Positions 58,401 to 64,000 of a stretch of 64,000 nt of DNA are shown in pieces. The stretch is from the NCBI GenBank assembly GCA_011033025.1, contig WFMF01000007.1, positions 558,001 through 622,000 on the forward strand, read 5' to 3'. Numbering within the stretch: the stretch's first letter is position 1; the number at the start of each line of letters is the position of its first letter. This stretch comes from Beroe forskalii. Its lineage: Eukaryota; Ctenophora; Nuda; Beroida; Beroidae. The translations under genes were made by a program, and so were the position numbers. The notes under the pieces were generated by a model. The model searched no databases, was not told the DNA's origin, and was given only the letters and a program-made list of their open reading frames with translations.

Positions 58401-58743
58401 ATGTTCTCCTATACCAAGCTAGGCTAACCTCAAATGTTTTAATAACATGTTAAACATCTATTGTAGATTCAAAAATTGTAAAAATTTTCTGTTCAAAAAA
58501 AATGGATACTCCCCTTTTTGGGGTGTTTGGGCAATGGACTTGGTTATGGAATATTCTCCTTTGTATTGGCTGACATTGCCTGACCCTGGTGAGGTGGTCA
58601 GTTAACATTGGACAAACTTTTTACCCCTTATATTTCCAAATTTATTTCCCCGTTCCCCCTTTGGTCCCCCCATTTTGAAGTACTTCATAATTTAGGGTTT
58701 CTATTAAAAACATTTGCTGGTCTATAAGTGTGTTCTATTATAC

Positions 58744-58886
58744 ACCACCAAAACCGTTGGACGGTTGGTCTAGTAACCCCCCGCTGGTTTGGATGTGATC
58801 AGCCCATTTTGTCTCTTTTCAGGTTCCGTTGTCACATCCAAACCCGCGGGGGGTTACTAGACCAACCCTCCAACGGTTTTGGTGGT
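58744..58886. repeat. Hairpin element with arms of about 55 bp
   Basis: ACCACCAAAACCGTTGGACG through GGTTTGGATGTGA is inverted at 58832-58886 with few mismatches, around a 33-base loop. CGCGGGGGGTTAC in the right arm recurs at 60290-60301. Looks like a minimal MITE or snapback. Confidence 0.7.
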
Positions 58887-59046
58887 GATATCTTGACAGA
58901 TGTATGTTTGAACCCATGTTACTTGCCCTCACGTAGTCCGAACCCACGTTATAAGCCCACACGCAAGTCTAACCCACGTAACTCACCCTGACGAAGTCCA
59001 AAACTACATTATTCTAACATGGATTTACTAGAATTGATATATTCTT
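58887..59046. repeat. Short degenerate ACCCACGTTA repeats
   Basis: About four units of 28-31 bp built on GAACCCACGTTA..CCCTCACG..AGTC between 58910 and 59000. No gene. Confidence 0.4.
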
Positions 59047-59370
59047 AATTTCTACAAATCATCCATGTGAACTCACGTGCTGAAATATAGCTAACAGATC
59101 TAATTTCACGTGCATCAGTCGTATTTGAACTCATTTCAACGTCACCAAGTCGAAAATCCCGTGTAAATATCAATTTCTTCAAATCCCCTAATTTCTACAA
59201 AACGGCCGTGTGTACTCACGTGCTGAAATATAGCAACCAGATCTAATTTCACGTGCAGTAGTCGTATTTAAACTCATTTCAACGTAATCAAGTCGAAAAT
59301 CCCGTGTAAATATCAATTTCTTCAAAATCCCTAATTTCTACAAAACGTCCGCGTGAACTCACGTGCTTCA
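59047..59370 (+). repeat. 143-bp tandem repeat, 2.3 copies
   Basis: AATTTCTACAAA recurs at 59047, 59190 and 59333. Each unit contains ACTCACGTGCTGAAATATAG, AGATCTAATTTCACGTGCA and AATCCCGTGTAAATATC. CACGTG palindromes occur two per unit. Confidence 0.8.
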
Positions 59371-60464
59371 CTATTCCATGGTATATTTCCATCCCTAGTC
59401 ACTGCGAGACATGGAGAAACCATTACCAGTTCACTATCGTATCACAGAATAGGACTACAGTACAATTTTTCGTCATAAACGCAATTTCAACCATTTTGCA
59501 TCTCAATTTTTAGAGGCTTCACATGACGACATTTTTCGACCGATCACCTTGAAACTATTTTTATAGCTAAATCTCGAGGTCTTAAAGCAAAATATCGACG
59601 TAAAACATTACCCGATGAAAACTCTCTGAGTTAGAGATGCTCAAAGTAGTGCAAAATCGCAAAATACGTTATTTTAGTGGTTTTACGCGATTTTGATGAC
59701 GTCATCACAGCACCAAAATAGGCTCAAACCAACTTCCCATATAGCCTATTAAGCAATTCCGCCTAAGTAGAACATACTTTGACTGGTCTCATCTCAAGAT
59801 ACTTGGTACATCTCACTCGTTTCAGTTTTGACCTATAATTTGGAAATCGATGTTTCACCGTACCTTAGAAAATCGGCAGTATATCTCGATGAAAAATCGA
59901 GATAGCCCGATGATCCGTATGATTTTCTGAAAGCTCTTTAAATTTCCAACTAACAATTTTTCAACATTTTTGAGCTATCTCCATTCCTTCTTGGTGAAAA
60001 ATGCGCACAAAGATGACCTAAAAAAGAAATAAAATTTCGCTAAGTTGATGACGTCATAGTAGCGTGATAATGACGTCACCAGAACTTCTCTTATAGCCTA
60101 TAACATTTTCCCATCTTAGATCAACAAAACCTGACCTCGATCATGACTCTACCATTTTCCGTTCTTGACATCTCATCGTTTTAAATTTGCTCCCAATTAT
60201 CATGCTATATATTATATATTATTATATATTATATCACCCTGTGACACTCAAATCTCTAACTTATACCCCTGGCCAGTTTTCTTTTTACCGCGGGGGGTTA
60301 CCGCCCTGGCCAGGGCGGGAATTAACAAGTGTCTTAGCACCCATTACATCTATATGTATTTCTACAGTTAGCGAAAATTCCATCCATTACATCGGTTCCC
60401 TTCCCTTTTCTTGCATCTTTGCATCCAGTGTTGAATTTTAGGAGTGTTATCCAATGCTGGAAAG
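59371..60464. other. Intergenic with TGACGTCA motifs
   Basis: GATGACGTCATC at about 59695 and TGATGACGTCATAG / AATGACGTCACC at about 60045-60080. Perfect palindrome CCGCCCTGGCCAGGGCGG at about 60301-60318. No gene or clear element boundary seen. Confidence 0.35.
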
Positions 60465-60735
60465 GATGGCAGGACAAAACACCACACAGGAAACACCACC
60501 CAAACATAACCCCACCTTAGAACTACAATATGCGTGTGAAGTACTGTGGCATCACAGAAATAGGTATTTAAGTGTGCACACATGAACTAAAAGTAATACA
60601 CATGTCAATCAGTTGCACGACAGTACTTTGCGCGCATATTGCAGTTCTATGGTGGGGTTATGTCCAGGTGGTGTTTTGCCTGGTGGTGTTTTGACCTGGT
60701 GGTGTTTTGTCCGAGTGGTATTCTGTCTGCGCACC
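60465..60735. mobile_element. Foldback element of the GGACAAAAC family
   Basis: Starts GATGGCAGGACAAAAC and ends GTCTGCGCACC, with a 9-bp duplication GCTGGAAAG at 60456-60464 and 60736-60744. Arms contain CATAACCCCACCTTAGAACT paired near 60640. It is the counterpart of 395-604. TGGTGGTGTTTTG is repeated three to four times in the right arm. Confidence 0.65.
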
Positions 60736-60745
60736 GCTGGAAAGG

Positions 60746-61264
60746 AGAACCAGTTACCTGAAGAGTCACCACATTCTCTTGAGCAGCAAACAGTCTCTAA
60801 TAACGATGAAGCTGGAACAAGAGAAAGGGTTCCTGTTCAACAAGGATGCTGTTAACATAACAATACAAGAAAAAACAACATAAAAAGCATTTATTAAGTA
60901 AAAGTGATGATCATGTTGAGAGTAAAGAGGACCGAATTTAATAATTAGGAGGTTTATCACGGCAGTGCATTAATTATAAAAGAATGCCATAAGTCCAAGA
61001 CTTCTTCTTTGTAGAACAAATAGAGTCATCTTTGTAGCCAAGACATAATTTAAATAAACCGCCACTCCTTCAATCTATTTCAAGATCGACGGGTGATGTC
61101 CGTCCCTTTCTTCTGACTTGTTGTTGGACAAAGGCGCAAAATGACGTCCAAATGTGGAACATTGCGCCGCGCACGGGGGTAGGGTAACATCCTCCGAATT
61201 TCAAGATAGGCCATGAACTTATGATATAGTTAGGGTATTATGAGACGTTTAGAAGAAATAAGTA
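60746..61264. other. Intergenic with a family X scrap
   Basis: 61140-61200 matches the reverse complement of 4338-4386 (GACGTCCAAATGTGGAAC, GCGCCGCGCAC, GGTAACATCC). Otherwise no feature. Confidence 0.4.
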
Positions 61265-61955
61265 CTTGACACAGCTATAAAGTAGGAAGAACTGAATGCA
61301 TTCAGTTCTTCCTACTTTATAGCTGTGTCAAGAACTTATAAAAAAAAAATTAAGGAAAACAGAGAAAAACAAAAACACAAATCAAAAACACAAATCAACA
61401 CAGTTTTTGTACTGCACAAGGTAGTGAGATCTACTTGAGCTGTCAAGCGACAAAAACGTTAATTATTATTTTTATCAATTTAATCAGAAATAGGACGAGT
61501 AGAGTGGCTACAAACATCTTCAATTGTAACAATTAAAACGTCATGTTCTTGTGATATTTCAATGAATATATCATTCATCATAGTCATACAAGCTCAAATT
61601 TGATTGTATAAAGTAATGTTACAACATTACTTTATACAATCAAATTTGAGAATGTATGACTATGATGAATGATATATTCATTGAAATATCACAAGAACAC
61701 GACGTTTTAATTGTTACAATTGAAGATGTTCGTAACCACTCTACTCGTCCTATTTCTGATTAAATTGTCGAAGAAATCCCTATTCTACACACCATTATTT
61801 TTATATATGTAAGTCTGTTAATGATTTGAGCCTTTGCATGCAAAAGCTCAAATCATTAACAGACTTACATATATAAAAATAATAATTAACGTTTTTGTCG
61901 CTTGACAGCTCAAGTAGATCTCACTACCTTGTGCAGTACAAAAATTGAGTTGATT
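61265..61955. repeat. Zig-zag of three palindromes within 700 bp
   Basis: (1) 61265-61332 is a perfect 68-bp palindrome with no loop. (2) 61476-61620 is inverted at 61623-61767, arms of 145 bp and a 2-base loop, with a few mismatches. (3) 61795-61838 is inverted at 61839-61882. In addition 61394-61474 is inverted at 61874-61955, enclosing palindrome 2 and part of 3. No coding sequence. This may be a complex foldback element or a template-switch product. Confidence 0.8.
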
Positions 61956-62199
61956 TGTGTTTTTGATTTGTTTTTTGTTTTTCTTTGTTTTCCTTAATTT
62001 GTTTTTGGTATACTCGTTGAAATTGGTCTTAAAGTCTTTAAGTTCCCCTAACCAGGGGCGTCGCTGCCATAGAAAAACAGCGCGGCACAGTTCCTCGGAA
62101 TTATAGCTACAGCGCGCGATGCAGCTGCGCATGAGCAGCTCTTCTTGAAAAATAGAGCACGGTGCACGGCGCGGGCGTGCACGCTCGCGCTTCCTCAAA

Positions 62200-63720
62200 A
62201 AGACCGAGACATAAGAAAGCGCGGCGCACGCTCGCGCTTCCTAAAAAGATATCGCGATGCACGCTTATCGTCTGAAAAATAGCACGGCGCCGGCGCGCTT
62301 CCTCAGAAACAAAGCAGCGCGCGGCGCGCTTCCTCAGAAAGTAAGCGCGCTTCCTCAGTTGCTCAGAAAAAAAAGCGCGGCGCGCTTCCTCCGAAAGAGA
62401 GCACAGCGCGGCGCGCTTCCTCCGAAAGAGAGCACAGCGCGGCGCGCTTCCTCCGAAAGAGAGCACAGCGCGGCAGCGTCGTGCCTTCTCAGAAAGAGAG
62501 CGCGGCGCGCTTTCTCAAAAAGAGAGCGCGGCGCACGCTTTCTCAGAAAGAGCACGGCGTACACTTTCTCAGAAAGAGCGCGGCGCACGCTTTCTCAGAA
62601 AGAGAACGCGGCGCGCTTTCTCAGAAAGAGAGCGCGGCAGGCTTTCTCAGAAAGAGAGCGCGGCGCGCTTTCTCAGAAAGAGAGCGCGGCGCGCTTTCTC
62701 AGAAAGAGAGTGCGGCGCGCTTTCTCAGAAAGAGAGCGCGGCGCACGCTTTCGCAGAAAGAGAGCGCGGCGCACGCTTTCTCAGAAAGAGAGCACAGCGC
62801 GGCAGCGTCCGCGTCGTGCCTTCTCAGAAAGAGAGCGCGGCGCGCTTTCTCAAAAAGAAAGCGCGGCGCACGCTTTCTCAGAAAGAGCACGGCGTACACT
62901 TTCTCAGAAAGAGCGCGGCGCACGCTTTCTCAGAAAGAGAACGCGGCGCGATTTCTCAGAAAGAGAGCGCGGCAGGCTTTCTCAGAAAGAGAGCGCGGCG
63001 CGCTTTCTCAGAAAGAGAGCGCGGCACACGCTTTCTCAGAAAGAGAGCGCGGCGCACGCTTTCTCAGAAAGAGAGCGCGGCGCACGCTTTCTCAGAAAGA
63101 GAGCGCGGCGCACGCTTTCTCAGAAAGAGAGCGCGGCGCACGCTTTCTCAGAAAGAGAGCGCGGCGCACGCTTTCTCAGAAAGAGAGCGCGGCGCACGCT
63201 TTCTCAGAAAGAGAGCGCGGCGCACGCTTTCTCAGAAAGAGAGCGCGGCGCACGCTTTCTCAGAAAGAGAGCGCGGCGCACGCTTTCTCAGAAAGAGAGC
63301 GCGGCGCACGCTTTCTCAGAAAGAGAGCGCGGCGCACGCTTCCTCAGAACGAAAGCACGGCGCGCTTCCTCAGAACGGCGCGCTTCCTCAGAACGAAAAC
63401 ACGGCGCGCTTTCTCAGAACGAAAGCACGGCGCGCTTCCTCACAAAGAAAGCACGGCGCACTTCCTCAGAAAGAAAGCGCGGCGCGCTTCCTCGGGAAAA
63501 AGCACGGCGCGCTTCCTCAGAAAGAAAGCACCGGGCGCCTCCTCAGAAATAAAGTGTGCTTCCTCAGAAAGAAAGTGCGGTGCGCTTCCTGATCCTCAGA
63601 AAGAAAGTGCGGCGTGCTCCCAAGAAAGAAAACGCGGCGCGCTTCCTCAGAAAGAATGAAGAAAGCGCGACGCGCTTCCTCAGGAAGAAAGTTCAGCGCA
63701 CTTCCTCAGAAAGAAAGCGC
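62200..63720 (+). repeat. 26/28-bp GC-rich minisatellite
   Basis: Units join GAGAGCGCGG, CGCACGCTTT and CTCAGAAA (28 bp); a shorter 26-bp form lacks AC. A regular run of 28-bp units spans about 63020-63340. A block of about 335 bp starting near 62478 (CGTCGTGCCTTCTCAGAAAG) is repeated at about 62813. Edges (62200-62470, 63340-63720) have TTCCTCAGAAA variants. Open frames up to 431 codons (RARRTLSQKESAAHAFSERE) result from three units equalling 84 bp. Confidence 0.9.
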
Positions 63721-64000
63721 AAACTTTTAAGTTTACAAAATAACACATTACTTTGTTTGTTTTTTAAATTTATTGTGGAATTAGAAATTGAATAATCGAC
63801 GTAAACCATCAATTAATAACAATTCTCCGTCGACGGCATTTTATTTTGTCATTTTGAACTTCTTGGTGCTACGGGTAAAACTCGATTTTTATGCGCAGCA
63901 CGTTCATCTTTTTAACTTATTAATCACATTACGAGACAACACTTAACAGTGCTTCATTTGACAGTGTAATTTGGATAATGGCCGATTTTTTTGGTGAACT
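63721..64000. other. Intergenic, nothing seen
   Basis: A/T-rich tail of the window without repeat or convincing frame. Confidence 0.4.

Noticed and set aside
62257..63659. 431- and 392-codon frames over the 28-bp minisatellite
   Set aside because: Overlapping frames of similar content in several phases indicate repeat-driven openness, not coding.

Overview
This window looks like a transposon- and satellite-dense stretch of a metazoan nuclear genome, most likely an aquatic invertebrate; I cannot name the species. Evidence: no bacterial-style gene packing, AT-rich spacers, eukaryotic mobile-element classes (Ty1/copia-like Gag-protease-integrase, two kinds of non-LTR retrotransposon, TTAA-flanked and hAT-like DNA elements, many foldback MITEs), several minisatellites, and a mitochondrial-carrier gene with an AATAAA signal. 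A run of exactly 100 N at 31728-31827 is a scaffold gap.

Layout. 1-187: C-terminal end of an RGG-rich protein. 290-4330: MITEs, a TTCATATGAA repeat field and an inverted AGTCG satellite. 4335-6900: reverse copy of a composite repeat, here called family X. 7697-9213: MITE split by a LINE ORF1-only insertion. 9553-12647: foldback elements, including an 869-bp near-palindrome. 12225-24385: two ~6-kb tandem copies of one segment; the first copy ends in degraded sequence and the second starts near the palindrome centre. 16581-25358: one member of a 2.8-kb terminal-inverted-repeat (TIR) element, interrupted by that duplication. 25359-31727: family X again, carrying nested MITEs, an 11-bp satellite that flips orientation and a 5'-truncated reverse-transcriptase element, followed by an inverted partial copy running into the gap. 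34395-38090: 21-bp G-rich satellite split by a hAT-like element that holds a tRNA-like sequence. 38810-40665: a second, C-rich 21-bp satellite. 40976-42014: the best host gene, a divergent mitochondrial-carrier protein. 42906-45675: second 2.8-kb element. 48345-49825: GATCGTAGCTCA array. 50135-57801: a copia-like retrotransposon split by a TTAA element and by the third 2.8-kb element. 58744-61955: hairpins, a 143-bp tandem repeat and a zig-zag of palindromes. 62200-63720: 26/28-bp minisatellite.

There is no operon or pathway. The interest lies in insertion history: several transposons can be placed in order because target duplications, empty sites and interrupted reading frames remain visible. 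Only the mitochondrial-carrier ORF and the RGG-protein tail look like host coding sequence. Most other long open frames are by-products of tandem repeats or foldbacks.
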